The notes under the pieces: generated by a model
What the model saw: only the letters and a program-made list of their open reading frames with translations
Database searches by the model: none
What the model was told of the DNA's origin: nothing
Assembly: GCF_014803405.1 (NCBI RefSeq)
Contig: NZ_JACYFG010000017.1
Coordinates: 1 to 35,020 of the forward strand
DNA: 35,020 bases
From: Pelagicoccus enzymogenes
GTDB taxonomy: Bacteria; Verrucomicrobiota; Verrucomicrobiia; Opitutales; Opitutaceae
Direction of reading: 5' to 3'
Program-made: the position numbers and the translations under genes
Part shown: piece by piece, positions 18,085 to 27,311 of the stretch
Position numbering within the stretch: position 1 is the stretch's first letter
Layout: each line of letters opens with the position of its first letter

Positions 18085-19881
18085 ATGGAGACGGTAAATA
18101 AGCGCAACTTTAGCATCATTGCCCATGTGGACCATGGGAAGACGACTCTGTCCGACCGTCTGCTGGAATACACCAACACGGTTGCCCAGCGTGTTCTCGA
18201 GGCCCAGCACCTCGACTCTATGGACCTGGAGCGCGAGCGTGGCATCACCATCAAGAGCCATCCAGTGACCCTCGTGTACCCGGCCAAGGACGGCACGACT
18301 TACCAGCTCAATTTGGCGGACACTCCGGGGCACGTGGACTTTTCCTACGAAGTGTCTCGCAGCTTGGCGGCTTGCGAAGGCGCCCTGCTCCTGATCGATG
18401 CCGCCCAAGGCGTGGAGGCCCAGACGGTGGCCAACGCTCACCTCGCGGAAGAGCAGGGGCTGACCATCATTCCGGTCATCAACAAGATCGACCTGCCCAG
18501 CGCCAACCTCGAGCTTTGCTTGCAGCAGCTCGAGGACCTGTTGGCCATCCCTGCCGAAGATGCGATTCTCGCCAGCGGAAAGACGGGAATCGGGATCGAG
18601 GATATCCTGGAAGCGGTGGTTACCCGCATCCCTCCGCCGCGCTGGTCCGACTACGAAGCGACCCGTTGCCTCGTTTTCGATTCCGTTTACGACGCTTACC
18701 GCGGGGCGATCGCCTTCGTGCGCGTCTTCTCCGGATCGATCAAGCCCAAGGACCAAGTCCTCATGATGAGCGACCACACCCGAGCGGAGGTGAAGGAGGT
18801 TGGCGTGTTCACTCCGGCCCAGCAGAAGGTGGATTCCTTGCAAGCGGGCGACGTGGGTTACCTGGTGTGCAACATCAAGAACCCGGCCGATATCAAGGTG
18901 GGCGATACCATCACGCAAAACGCCAACCCGGCCGCCCAGATGCTTCCCGGCTACAAGGAAGTGCGGCCCATGGTTTTCAGCGGCATTTATCCTGTGGAGA
19001 CGCAGGATTTCGAGAAGCTCAAGAGCAGCATGGGCAAGCTACAGCTCAACGACGCTGCCTTCAGTTTCCAGGCTGAGAGTTCGGTGGCGCTTGGTTTCGG
19101 ATTCCGCTGCGGATTTCTTGGCCTCCTGCACATGGAGATCATCCAGGAACGCATTCGCCGCGAGTACGGGGTGGATATCATTTCCACGTATCCGAGCGTT
19201 GTTTACAAAGTTAAGAAGTCGAACGGCGAAGAGATCGAAGTCGACAATCCGATCAACCTGCCGGACCCGTCGCACATCGAAACGATTTTCGAGCCTACCA
19301 TCGTGGCTCACATCCACGTTCCCAACGATTGCGTCGGCGACATCCTGGCGCTCGTTATGGAAAAGCGCGGCTCCTGCGAACGCACCGACACGCTCGATGG
19401 CACCCGTCTGATTTTGGAGTGCATTTTGCCGCTCAACGAAATCCTGGTCGACTTCAACGACCGGCTGAAGAGCATCACCCGCGGCTATGGTTCCATGGAA
19501 TACGAGCTCGGCGAATACCGTCCAGCTAAGCTGGTCAAGATGGACATCTTGGTCAACGGCGAGCCGGTGGACGCGTTTTCCTCCATCGTGCACAACGAAA
19601 AGGCGCACACCAAGGGAGGCGAGCTCTGCACGAAGTTGGCGGACATCATTCCGCCGCACCTCTTCAAGATCGCGGTGCAAGCGGCGATCGGCGGCAAGAT
19701 CGTGGCTCGCGACAACGTGCGTACCATGCGCAAGGACGTGACGGCCAAGTGTTATGGCGGCGACATCTCTCGTAAGCGCAAGCTCCTCGACAAGCAGAAG
19801 GAGGGTAAGCGCAAGATGAAGAACATCGGCAACGTATCCATTCCGCCCGACGCCTTCATCAAGGTGTTGAAGAACGACTAG
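18085..19881 (+). CDS. lepA: Elongation factor 4 (back-translocating GTPase)
   Basis: A 598-residue ribosome-associated GTPase with the usual LepA length and architecture. G1 is AHVDHGKTT (13-21), the switch region contains RERGITIKS, G3 is DTPGH (79-83) and G4 is NKID (133-136). EF-G-like domains II, III and V follow, and the C-terminal LepA-specific domain ends KRKMKNIGNVSIP. The start METVNKRNFSIIAHVDHGKT matches the family exactly. It is separated from the upstream repeat-protein gene by 114 bases and from lepB by a REP pair. lepA followed by lepB is a common bacterial order, consistent with co-transcription here. Confidence 0.97.
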   Translation: METVNKRNFSIIAHVDHGKTTLSDRLLEYTNTVAQRVLEAQHLDSMDLERERGITIKSHPVTLVYPAKDGTTYQLNLADTPGHVDFSYEVSRSLAACEGALLLIDAAQGVEAQTVANAHLAEEQGLTIIPVINKIDLPSANLELCLQQLEDLLAIPAEDAILASGKTGIGIEDILEAVVTRIPPPRWSDYEATRCLVFDSVYDAYRGAIAFVRVFSGSIKPKDQVLMMSDHTRAEVKEVGVFTPAQQKVDSLQAGDVGYLVCNIKNPADIKVGDTITQNANPAAQMLPGYKEVRPMVFSGIYPVETQDFEKLKSSMGKLQLNDAAFSFQAESSVALGFGFRCGFLGLLHMEIIQERIRREYGVDIISTYPSVVYKVKKSNGEEIEVDNPINLPDPSHIETIFEPTIVAHIHVPNDCVGDILALVMEKRGSCERTDTLDGTRLILECILPLNEILVDFNDRLKSITRGYGSMEYELGEYRPAKLVKMDILVNGEPVDAFSSIVHNEKAHTKGGELCTKLADIIPPHLFKIAVQAAIGGKIVARDNVRTMRKDVTAKCYGGDISRKRKLLDKQKEGKRKMKNIGNVSIPPDAFIKVLKND

Positions 19882-19884
19882 TGA

Positions 19885-19954
19885 GTAGGAGCGAGCTTGC
19901 TCGCGATTATTTCTCGTTTCAGTTGGTTTCTTTCGCGACCAAGGTCGCTCCTAC
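19885..19954. repeat. REP pair, GTAGGAGCGA subfamily
   Basis: The left unit is GTAGGAGCGAGCTTGCTCGCGA. The right unit, read on the minus strand, is GTAGGAGCGACCTTGGTCGCGA. The two face each other over about 25 bases of spacer. The left unit begins 4 bases after the lepA stop. Another copy of this subfamily is at 33187. The GTAG head is shared with the RAYT-linked family, but the hairpin differs. Confidence 0.85.
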
Positions 19955-20020
19955 TTGTTTTTTTCGCTCGCGGGATCGAAGCGGGCTGGCCAGTGTCTGG
20001 CTTTCCTCAAGCGAAGCCCT

Positions 20021-21352
20021 ATGTTCTCCTTGTTTAAATCCGAATCCACCAAGTTGCGGGAAACCGCCAAGAACTGGCTCTACCACGCGGGTAAGGTCTA
20101 CCACTTTCGCAAGGACCGCTTGAGCGATTCCGACGTTTCCGAGCTGCTGCGGAGGAGCGAAGAGGTGAAGGCTGGCATGAAGGACAAGTCGGAGTCGTCC
20201 GACAACCGCTTGCGCTCCTCCATCGAATCCTTGAAGGAGCACATGGAGCAGGTGGGAGGGAACTACTATCCGCGCGGCTCCATGGCGGAGAACGTGGAGT
20301 TCTTCTTCGCGGCCCTTATCATCTACGTCGGCTTCACTACCTTTTTCATCAAGCCCTTCAAGATTCCGACCAATTCGATGTGGCCCAGCTACTACGGAAT
20401 GACGGGCGAGGTTTACGCGGACGAGGACGAGAAGCCGAACGCCATCGAAAAGGCCTTCCGCTTCGTGGCCTTCGGGGCGAAGCACTACGAGGTGGAGGCT
20501 CCTGCTAGCGGCGAGTTGCTGATTCCTATGGTCAAGACCGGCAGCGGATCCTATCGACTCTTCGAGCGGCCCGCTAACGTGAAACGCTATTTCGTCATGA
20601 ACGCTCCCGGCGTGGAGCGGGTGCTCTACGTGGGCAAGGAAAGCGTTTCCTTCAAGTACCCGGCGGATTTCAACATGGACCGCCAAGTCTTGCTGCCCTT
20701 GCAGGAAGCGGACGAGGAATCGCCCTTCGATCGCTTGTTGGAGCGGGGCAGCCTCAACCAGAATGCCTTTGCCGGCACGGCGAACGAGGTGGTCTACGAC
20801 CCGCGCTCCGGACGCAACGTGAACGTGACGGTCCACCTGCTGCGCACGGGCCGTCAAGTCGAAGCAGGGGAGAGTCTGCTGTCCTTCGACCTGATGACCG
20901 GCGACCAGCTTTTCGTGGACCGCATGTCCTACCATTTCGTGTCACCAAAAGTTGGTGACGGCTTTGTCTTCAAGACGGACACCATCCCTTCAGTGGCCGA
21001 GGACAAGTTCTACATCAAGCGCTTGGTCGGCACCCCAGGAGACAGGGTTAAGATCGAAGGCACGACCTTGTACGTGAATGGGGAGCCGGCGACGGGATCG
21101 GTGGCGTTCGACAAGAATTCCAAGATGCAAGACAACTACGGGGGCTACACCACGATGAAGGGACGAGGTCCCTTAGCGGTCGATTTATCGACCGAGCAAA
21201 CCGTGCCGGAGAGGCACTTCTTTGCCATCGGCGACAACAGCCACAATAGCTCGGACGGTCGCGTTTGGGGGTATGTTCCGCCGGATGCGGTCGTAGGGCG
21301 TCCGGTCATGATTTATTACCCCTTCACCAAACGTTTCGGTTTGGCCCAGTAG
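20021..21352 (+). CDS. lepB: Signal peptidase I, long form
   Basis: A 443-residue S26 peptidase that removes signal peptides at the membrane. An unusual hydrophilic N-terminal region of about 85 residues precedes a single transmembrane segment (about 92-110, FFFAALIIYVGFTTFFI). The catalytic serine is S119 in PTNSMWP and the general-base lysine is K333 in FYIKRLVGTPGD. The C-terminal box GDNSHNSSDGRVWG is intact. The Ser-Lys distance is 214 residues against 55 in E. coli LepB, because about 150 residues are inserted before the conserved DQLFVDRMSY strand. ATG 20021 is chosen over upstream in-frame codons, which fall in the REP region. It lies downstream of lepA. Confidence 0.93.
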   Translation: MFSLFKSESTKLRETAKNWLYHAGKVYHFRKDRLSDSDVSELLRRSEEVKAGMKDKSESSDNRLRSSIESLKEHMEQVGGNYYPRGSMAENVEFFFAALIIYVGFTTFFIKPFKIPTNSMWPSYYGMTGEVYADEDEKPNAIEKAFRFVAFGAKHYEVEAPASGELLIPMVKTGSGSYRLFERPANVKRYFVMNAPGVERVLYVGKESVSFKYPADFNMDRQVLLPLQEADEESPFDRLLERGSLNQNAFAGTANEVVYDPRSGRNVNVTVHLLRTGRQVEAGESLLSFDLMTGDQLFVDRMSYHFVSPKVGDGFVFKTDTIPSVAEDKFYIKRLVGTPGDRVKIEGTTLYVNGEPATGSVAFDKNSKMQDNYGGYTTMKGRGPLAVDLSTEQTVPERHFFAIGDNSHNSSDGRVWGYVPPDAVVGRPVMIYYPFTKRFGLAQ

Positions 21353-21410
21353 GGTCTGTAGGAAGCGGCCTTGTCGAAGACCGTGAGCCTGCCGACGGTG
21401 CGCCGAGGTC

Positions 21411-21427
21411 AGCGCTTAGCGCTTTTT
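21411..21427 (+). terminator. Weak intrinsic terminator after lepB
   Basis: AGCGC-TTA-GCGCTTTTT: a five-pair GC stem, a three-base loop and a five-T run, 58 bases after the lepB stop. The stem is short, so efficiency is doubtful. Confidence 0.4.
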
Positions 21428-21535
21428 CCTTTGGATTGACGCGAATCATCGCGTGACAACGGGCGTCGCTCGTATTCGCGCTAGGCCTCGTCATGAGCAC
21501 GCGTACCGCAAAATTAATCTGTTTCTCATGGCGAT

Positions 21536-21601
21536 GCGGACCGGGTGGCACCGGTCCCTCCAGAGCAAAAATAATGGAGGGACGACTGCCACGTCGTCCG
21601 C
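21536..21601. repeat. REP-like pair, GGAGGG-headed subfamily
   Basis: The left unit, read on the minus strand, is GGAGGGACCGGTGCCACCCG then GTCCGC. The right unit on the plus strand is GGAGGGACGACTGCCACGTC then GTCCGC. Heads (GGAGGGAC), core (TGCCAC) and tails (GTCCGC) match while the stem bases co-vary. The heads face each other, opposite to the other pairs. GGAG is one of the head tetranucleotides reported for REP families, which is why I group it here. Confidence 0.7.
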
Positions 21602-21680
21602 GCTGCAGGAGAACTCCAATCAGTAATCCGTAATTAATAATGCTCAAAAAACTCCGCGTCCTCAAATCCTCCGTCGCAGA

Positions 21681-21990
21681 GCCTGAACCTCGCCGAAGGG
21701 CGGTTGAGACACTGTCCTGGTAGGGCGGACTGGCCCAGTCCGCCGCGGAGAAATGATCCTGCAACGCGGCTGTCTGGGCCAGACAGCCCTACCCTCGTGC
21801 ATGCAGGAAACAGTTTTAATGGCACCCGAAAATCTGGGCGACCTGGAAGGTCCCGCCACTTTATCAGCAATCCGCAATTAGCAATCAGCCATCAACAATC
21901 CACCTCCGCGTCCTCTGCGTCCTCCGCGGTTTAAACCACACAAGCCGATCATCGGAGTAAATCAGAGCTATCGGTGGTTAAAAACAAACC
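21681..21990. repeat. Composite intergenic repeat, copy A
   Basis: About 310 bases repeated in inverted orientation at 33294-33613. In order: GCCTGAACCTCGCC start; a REP pair (21719-21793); a spacer with CCCGCCACTTTATCAGCAAT; an AT-rich stretch of AATTAGCAATCAGCCATCAA type; a CCTCCGCGTCCTCTGCGTCC tract; and a segment related to CACCGATAGCACTGATTTGC. All blocks occur in the same order in the other copy, with scattered mismatches. No protein is credible here. It fills most of the gene-free stretch 21353-22107. Confidence 0.8.
21719..21793. repeat. REP pair inside composite repeat A
   Basis: The left unit is GGTAGGGCGGACTGGCCCAG then TCCGCCGCG. The right unit, on the minus strand, is GGTAGGGCTGTCTGGCCCAG then ACAGCCGCG. 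It has the same GGTAGGG head and CTG.CCCAG core as the RAYT-linked REPs but different stems. Nearly the same pair in reverse order is at 33497-33571. Confidence 0.85.
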
Positions 21991-21999
21991 AGTCCAACG

Positions 22000-22072
22000 G
22001 TGTCTTGGGACAAGCCACCCTACCGCAAGCCTCAATCGCGCGACGCGGTCTGGACCAAGGTCCAACCCTACA
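22000..22072. repeat. Two tandem REP-like hairpins
   Basis: Both units read on the minus strand and point the same way. The unit at 22000-22025 is GGTAGGGTGGCTTGTCCCAA then GACACC. The unit at 22048-22072 is GTAGGGTTGGACCTTGGTCC then AGACC. The stems are imperfect, suggesting decayed copies. They lie just downstream of the sensor-kinase stop (22108), so they would be in the 3' end of that transcript. Confidence 0.6.
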
Positions 22073-22107
22073 AATACCCGAAATAGTAGACGGCTCTTGG
22101 TTCTGGC

Positions 22108-25100
22108 CTAGTTGCGGGAGTAGGACGTTTCCTTGGGGAGTTCCTTAATCCTCGGCTTTGTTCGCTGAGAAGGGGCGCAAGGTAGGGTCAGCGTTACGGT
22201 TGCGCCTTTGCCGAGGCCTTCGCTGCTGATTTGCAGGTGTCCGCCCAGGTTCTTGGCCGCGTTGGCGCAGCTGTGCATGCCGAAGCCATGTCCGTCGGGT
22301 TTGGTAGTGAACCCATGGGTGAAGATCTTGCGTTCGTTTTCTTCGGAGATGCCGACTCCGTTATCCGTAATCTGGATACGAACGTTGGCGCCTTGGTCGA
22401 TCCGGTGGGCGGATAGGTAGATCAACCCGAGGGGCTTTTGCGATTCGATGATGGACTCCTTCGCGTTCTTGATGAAGTTGGTGACCATTTGCAGGAGGCT
22501 GTGCTTGTCGGACTCGATCTCGAGTTCCGGTTCGAAGTCTCTTACGATTTCGAAGAGGGAGTGTTCGAGGTCCCCCGTGATCATCTCCAAGGCGTCGTCT
22601 ATCAGCTCTTCGATCTTCACCGCCTGCAGCACTTCGACGGTTTTGGCGTGGGCCTGTTGGGTGGCGATGATCTTTTTTACGTGCTCGATGTTTTCCTGCA
22701 TGCATTCCACATCTACGCGGTAGTGGGAATTGTCGTCGCTCAGCACGGCAGAAAGTTGGGTGAGGTAGGCCGGGATGGCTTTGCCTTTGGGGTCATTGGT
22801 CAGGAAGTCCGCCAAGTCATCTTGATGCTCGTTTATCATTTTGGATACACGAACCAACTTGCTCACTCTTTCCTGGGAGAGCCGCTCCGAAAGGGACAGC
22901 AATGCCACGTTGATGCTGTTGAGCACGTTGCCGACATTGTGCAGCACGTTGGTGGCGACCTCGGCCATGCCCGCCTTGCGCGAGGTGCTCATCAGCAAGT
23001 CTTGGGCGCTGCGAAGTTCTTCGAGGGTCGTCGAGAGTTCGTTGGCGTTTCGTTGCAGCTCGCTGTTTTTGCTTTCGATTTCCTGGGTGCGCTCGGCTAC
23101 CATCTTTTCCAGCTTGAAGTTGGTCTTCTTCAGGTTTTGGGCGAATAGCCCGTATCCCAAATACAGTAGCGCGAGGAAAAGCAGGATGTAGCAAAGGTAT
23201 GCGAGCGGCGTCTCGAAGAAGGTGGGAGCGATGGAGAGGGCGACCGTTAGTTCCTGAGGGGCGGTCGATTCGTTGGAGCGGGACCGCACTCTCAAGGTGT
23301 AGTCGCCGGCCTCGAGGCGCGTGAAGCTGATTTCGTTGGAGGTGCTCCATTTGGACCAGTCGCTCGACATTCCTTCGAGCAGGTACTGGTATTGCGGGAC
23401 TTTGACGGTGGCGGAGTTGGTGCTCCCCACGCGGATGGAGAGGCTGCGGCGGTCGCTTGCCAGCTCGAGCTTCTCCGGGTTGTTGCCATGGCCAGGATTT
23501 TGGTAGTAGGTGGAGGAGCCTTCGATGTCAGAAACTTCGAAGAGGAAGAGGCCTTGCTTAGGCGAGTCGCGGGGAGGAGCCAACAGGGAGCCGTTGACGT
23601 GGAAGAGTTCGGAGGCGGTGAGGAGTAGGGCGTCGCCGTTGGAGAGGAACTTGAACTGGTTGAAGAATTGGTCGCCGACGTGTCTGAGCGAACTCGAGTC
23701 CTTGAGGTAGGTTCCGTCTTCTTGCTTCCACAGGATGTAGTTGAAACTGTCATACGACGCCCAGATGTTTCCTTTCGGGTCGGTCGCGACGCGGTGGAAA
23801 ATGCCGGTGGAAGGGAGGTAGGCCTCGATGATGCTCGACTTTGCGAAAGCGTTGCCGCGGGGCTGAAATTCGAAGATTCCTTTGCTGCTAGTGAAGAGGA
23901 CTTCTCCTTCGTGTTCCCAGACGGCGATCCAGTCGGTAGGGAGTCCGCTCTCTTGCTTGAAAAGCTGGTACTCGATAGCTCCGCCCTGCACGCGGGCCCT
24001 CCCAACTTGTCCGATTCCGATCTCCAGCCAGAAGGTGTCGTCTGCCGCGCGAGCGATCTTGTTGATATGGCCGGCTTGGTGGGGAACTTCGCTGAGGATC
24101 TTCATTTGCTCGCCCTGACGCTGCAGGACGAGGAGGGAATCGGCGGTGGCGGCGAAAAGGGTATCGGGATCGTTTTCGAAGGGGGTCATGCGCTCGATGT
24201 ACCCGGTTCTACCCAGCTCGCGGGCGATTCCCTTTTGCAAAAGGTGGGTGTACTTGCCTCCTTGGAAGTAGATGCCGTCGCGGGTGGCGGAGGCGGCGAC
24301 GATGGAACGGTCGAGTTCCGGCGTGGTATCGACGAAGCCTTGCAGGCTGCCATGTTCGCTGAAGTCGGGTTTGAGGAGCCTCCCATTGGTGCGGAGGTAG
24401 ATTTGCCCGTCGACTTCGTGGGCGATGGGATATTCGACGCCGGTGCTGAGGCGCTCGTCGATCTGGGAGAGGGCGCTGTTGACGATGACTTTGCCGACCG
24501 TGGAATTGAATTGGACCCAGAGGGTTTGGTTTTGGTCGAGGTGGAGGGCGTTAGCGCTGACCCAGCGGTAGTCGAAGTCGCGAGCGAGGGTAGATAGGGT
24601 TCGTCCTTCGCGGTTCACGAAGTAGATACCTTTGTGGGCAACGCTGATGGCGAGCCGGTCTTCGGAAATAAACTCGAGATCGCGTATGGCGCCGCCGGCC
24701 TGGAAGGGAAAGGGGCTGTAGTCGGCCAGTTGCCCATCGGCGGCGATGCGATAGATCTCGTTGCTCTCGGTGGTGAAGTAAGTTTCGCCGGATGGGTTCG
24801 TTTCGATTTTGAGAATTACGTGCTTGTCGACGAATTCCTTGAAGGCGGGATGCGGGGCGTAGTCTTTGCCTTCGAAGACCAGGATCCCGTCCCGAGTGGT
24901 CGCGAGCAGCAGCTTGTCCCCGTAGATGGCGGAGCCTTTGACCCATGAGTCGAAGGCGATGGCGCCATACTCTTCGGTGGCGAGGTTCAGGTAGGCGACG
25001 CTCCGTTCTCCTAGAAAGTAGAGGGTGTCGCCCTGGCGCAGGATTTTGGAGTAGAACTCGCTGCTGTACTTCGTGAGCGGCTTGTCGTTGATGGGCTGCA

Positions 25101-25458
25101 GGCGGATGCCGTTCTCGTTTTGAAAGTCGATTTTTCCGATGGTGCCGTATCCGGCAGCGTAGACGCCGTTCTCCGTCCAGTAGAGCGAGCGGATCTTGTC
25201 TTGGGTGGAAGGGGTGCTGAGCACGTGCTTCCAACGGGTCCCGTCGAAGGTGTGCAGGCCGTTTTCGCAGCCGAAGAACAGGCGCCCGTCGGGAGCGGTC
25301 GTGATGAAGTTGGAGCGGGAGCTGTTCTCGATATCCTTCTCTTCGTAGATTTGGTAAAAAGGAATCCCGTTCAGGCGAGGGGGGCTTGGAGGCGAGAGAG
25401 TGTCGGCGCTCAAGGTGCCGATCAGGGCGAGCAGGAGAGGGGCGAGGAGGCGCTTCAT
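22108..25458 (-). CDS. Beta-propeller / Y_Y_Y membrane sensor histidine kinase
   Basis: A 1116-residue inner-membrane sensor kinase. A signal peptide (MKRLLAPLLLALIGTLSADT) leads into a long periplasmic region of reg_prop-type propeller repeats (about 25-660), e.g. APDGRLFFGCENGLHTFDG. Then comes a Y_Y_Y-like Ig domain (about 665-745), one transmembrane segment (about 748-772, LAYLCYILLFLALLYLGYGL), a coiled coil, and a kinase core. The phospho-acceptor is H840 in VLHNVGN, a variant H-box. ATP-site motifs are N-box NFIKNAKES (about 994), DNGVGI (about 1031) and HGFGMHS (about 1055). There is no receiver or DNA-binding domain, so it must hand phosphate to another protein. ATG 25458 is chosen over the longer frame because it starts the signal peptide and has AAAGGT upstream. 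It lies 14 bases after the hybrid kinase gene, so the two form an operon. Ligand unknown. Confidence 0.88.
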   Translation of the reverse strand: MKRLLAPLLLALIGTLSADTLSPPSPPRLNGIPFYQIYEEKDIENSSRSNFITTAPDGRLFFGCENGLHTFDGTRWKHVLSTPSTQDKIRSLYWTENGVYAAGYGTIGKIDFQNENGIRLQPINDKPLTKYSSEFYSKILRQGDTLYFLGERSVAYLNLATEEYGAIAFDSWVKGSAIYGDKLLLATTRDGILVFEGKDYAPHPAFKEFVDKHVILKIETNPSGETYFTTESNEIYRIAADGQLADYSPFPFQAGGAIRDLEFISEDRLAISVAHKGIYFVNREGRTLSTLARDFDYRWVSANALHLDQNQTLWVQFNSTVGKVIVNSALSQIDERLSTGVEYPIAHEVDGQIYLRTNGRLLKPDFSEHGSLQGFVDTTPELDRSIVAASATRDGIYFQGGKYTHLLQKGIARELGRTGYIERMTPFENDPDTLFAATADSLLVLQRQGEQMKILSEVPHQAGHINKIARAADDTFWLEIGIGQVGRARVQGGAIEYQLFKQESGLPTDWIAVWEHEGEVLFTSSKGIFEFQPRGNAFAKSSIIEAYLPSTGIFHRVATDPKGNIWASYDSFNYILWKQEDGTYLKDSSSLRHVGDQFFNQFKFLSNGDALLLTASELFHVNGSLLAPPRDSPKQGLFLFEVSDIEGSSTYYQNPGHGNNPEKLELASDRRSLSIRVGSTNSATVKVPQYQYLLEGMSSDWSKWSTSNEISFTRLEAGDYTLRVRSRSNESTAPQELTVALSIAPTFFETPLAYLCYILLFLALLYLGYGLFAQNLKKTNFKLEKMVAERTQEIESKNSELQRNANELSTTLEELRSAQDLLMSTSRKAGMAEVATNVLHNVGNVLNSINVALLSLSERLSQERVSKLVRVSKMINEHQDDLADFLTNDPKGKAIPAYLTQLSAVLSDDNSHYRVDVECMQENIEHVKKIIATQQAHAKTVEVLQAVKIEELIDDALEMITGDLEHSLFEIVRDFEPELEIESDKHSLLQMVTNFIKNAKESIIESQKPLGLIYLSAHRIDQGANVRIQITDNGVGISEENERKIFTHGFTTKPDGHGFGMHSCANAAKNLGGHLQISSEGLGKGATVTLTLPCAPSQRTKPRIKELPKETSYSRN

Positions 25459-25472
25459 CTTGCGGATTACCT

Positions 25473-27311
25473 TTAGTTGGAAGAGTGGGAGGACTTTGCG
25501 GCCCCGCTGATCCACCTCTCGAGGGTCTCGGCCAACTCGTTAACGCGCAGCGGCTTGGTGAGGAAGTCGTCCATGCCGGCGTTTTTGCACTGCTCGCGCA
25601 CGTCGGAAAAGGCGTTGGCGGTGAGGGCCACGATGGGCACTTCGCTGCGAGGCGCCGTCGACTGGCGAATCTTTTGCGTCGCCTCCATGCCGTCGAGTTC
25701 CGGCATTTGCAGGTCCATGAGCACGAGGTCGAAGTCGTTGCTGGTGGCGGTCTCGAAAGCTTCGCGTCCGTTGGTGGCCAGGGTGACGTGCACCTTCATT
25801 TGCTGCAGGAAGCGTTTGCCGAGCTTGCGGTTGATGGCGTTGTCGTCCACCAGCAGCACTCGTTTCTCGCCAAAGTCCTTTTGCACTGCCTTGCGCACGC
25901 TGGCAGCCTCTTCGGTCAGGGTCTGGCTTTTTTCGATGGCCACGCCCTGCACGTCGTCTTCGGGAAGCGGCAGCTCCAGCAAGAAGGCGAAGCAGGAGCC
26001 TTCGCCCAGTTCGCTGGTCACGTCGATCCGGGCGGACATGGCGTCAGCCAGAAGCTTGCAAATGGCAAGTCCCAGCCCGGTGCCGCCGTATTCGCGGGTG
26101 GTGGAGGAGTCGGCCTGCATGAAGGCGGAAAAGAGGCGCTCGATCGTTTCGGGCGACATGCCGATGCCTTGGTCTCGAATCTCGATGCGGAGCGCGACGG
26201 ACGTGTCCTTGATCGCGTCCGCTTTGATGGCGAGGCTTACGGTGCCGTCGCGGCCGAACTTGAAGGCGTTGTTGAGCAGGTTGAGGATGACTTGGCGGAT
26301 GCGGGCGGGATCGCCCACCACCAGCTCGGGCAGCTTGTCGTCGTGCTGCAGCTCGAGCTTGATGTTCATCCGGGTGAGGGCGGTGTCCATCAGGCTGGTG
26401 CATTCCTTGGCCAGCTCCTTGAGCGAGAAGGGGATCTTCTCCAGTTCCAGCTGTCCGCTCTCGTACTTCGAGTAGTCGAGGATGTCGTTGATGATTATCA
26501 TCAGGGCGTCGCCGCTCTTTTGGATGATATTGGCGAACTCGAGATCGGACTCCGGGAGGGTGGAGCTGTGGTTGAGCATGTGAGAGGCGCCGATGATACC
26601 GTTGAGGGTGGTGCGGATCTCGTGGCTCATGGTCGCGAGAAAGCGGCCTTTGGCCCGTTCCGCCGCCCGCGCTTCGGCCACCGCGACTTGCAGCTCGGAA
26701 TTGAGGGCGTTGAGCTGCTGGTTCGCTTCGGAGATTTGTTGGGTGCGCCTTTCGACCTTCTGTTCGAGAGCGGCAAGCAGGTCCCGGGTCTGCTTTTCGG
26801 TATGCCACTTTTCGCTCAAGGCGACCGCAAGTTGGTAGACCTCGGCGTGGTCGAAAGGCTTTTTCAAGATGAGCAGTCGATCCGTATGCCCGACCCGCTC
26901 GATGATTTCGCGCCAGGAGTAGTCTGAGTAAGCGCTGCAGATGACGAGTTGGATGTGCGGGTCCGCCTTGGATATTTCCTCGACGGTCTTCAATCCGTCC
27001 CAGCCGGGCGGCATGCGCATGTCGACGAAGGCTACGGAGTAGGGGGCGCCTGCTTCTCGCGCGTCCAAGATCCGCTGCAATCCCTCTTCGCCTTGGTAGG
27101 CGTGGCCGATTTCAAAATCGAACTGGGTGCCGCTGATCGGTTCCGCGGGAGTCTCCTCTTCGAACATGAGGCGGTCCAGCTCCTCGAGGGCCAGTTCGCT
27201 CTCGCTGGAGCTGGCGGGAGAGAGCACTTTCTCGAAGTCGGAATGAATCGATTCGGTATCATCGATAACGATGATGCGCCGAGGCAGCGCGTTGGAACGC
27301 TGCTCGCTCAT
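25473..27311 (-). CDS. Hybrid kinase with REC-HisKA-HATPase-REC layout
   Basis: A 612-residue soluble hybrid kinase with no membrane segment. The N-terminal receiver (about 12-165) has acidic pocket DD (17-18), a 35-45 residue insertion rich in Glu and Ser, phospho-acceptor D97 (FVDMRMPPGWDG) and K150/K151-P152. A coiled coil (about 175-220) leads to the HisKA H-box MSHEIRTTLNG with H230; the usual RTPLNG proline is Thr. The HATPase has N-box NLLNNAFKF (345-353), DQGIGM (380-385), and GGTGLGLAI (409-417). The C-terminal receiver has D533 (LMDLQMPELDG). With receivers at both ends it can take phosphate in and pass it on, so it may relay from the sensor kinase encoded 14 bases downstream. No output regulator is adjacent. 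Confidence 0.92.
   Translation of the reverse strand: MSEQRSNALPRRIIVIDDTESIHSDFEKVLSPASSSESELALEELDRLMFEEETPAEPISGTQFDFEIGHAYQGEEGLQRILDAREAGAPYSVAFVDMRMPPGWDGLKTVEEISKADPHIQLVICSAYSDYSWREIIERVGHTDRLLILKKPFDHAEVYQLAVALSEKWHTEKQTRDLLAALEQKVERRTQQISEANQQLNALNSELQVAVAEARAAERAKGRFLATMSHEIRTTLNGIIGASHMLNHSSTLPESDLEFANIIQKSGDALMIIINDILDYSKYESGQLELEKIPFSLKELAKECTSLMDTALTRMNIKLELQHDDKLPELVVGDPARIRQVILNLLNNAFKFGRDGTVSLAIKADAIKDTSVALRIEIRDQGIGMSPETIERLFSAFMQADSSTTREYGGTGLGLAICKLLADAMSARIDVTSELGEGSCFAFLLELPLPEDDVQGVAIEKSQTLTEEAASVRKAVQKDFGEKRVLLVDDNAINRKLGKRFLQQMKVHVTLATNGREAFETATSNDFDLVLMDLQMPELDGMEATQKIRQSTAPRSEVPIVALTANAFSDVREQCKNAGMDDFLTKPLRVNELAETLERWISGAAKSSHSSN

Noticed and set aside
21353-22107. 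Short frames in the repeat cluster (e.g. 76 residues at 21704)
   Set aside because: The similar product at 33041-33658 arises because the DNA repeat is duplicated, not because a protein is conserved; the frames are opened by GC-rich palindromes.
25386-26927. 513-residue plus-strand open frame over the hybrid kinase
   Set aside because: It is antisense to a kinase with every conserved motif. Its own translation has no family resemblance and arises from GC-rich third positions.
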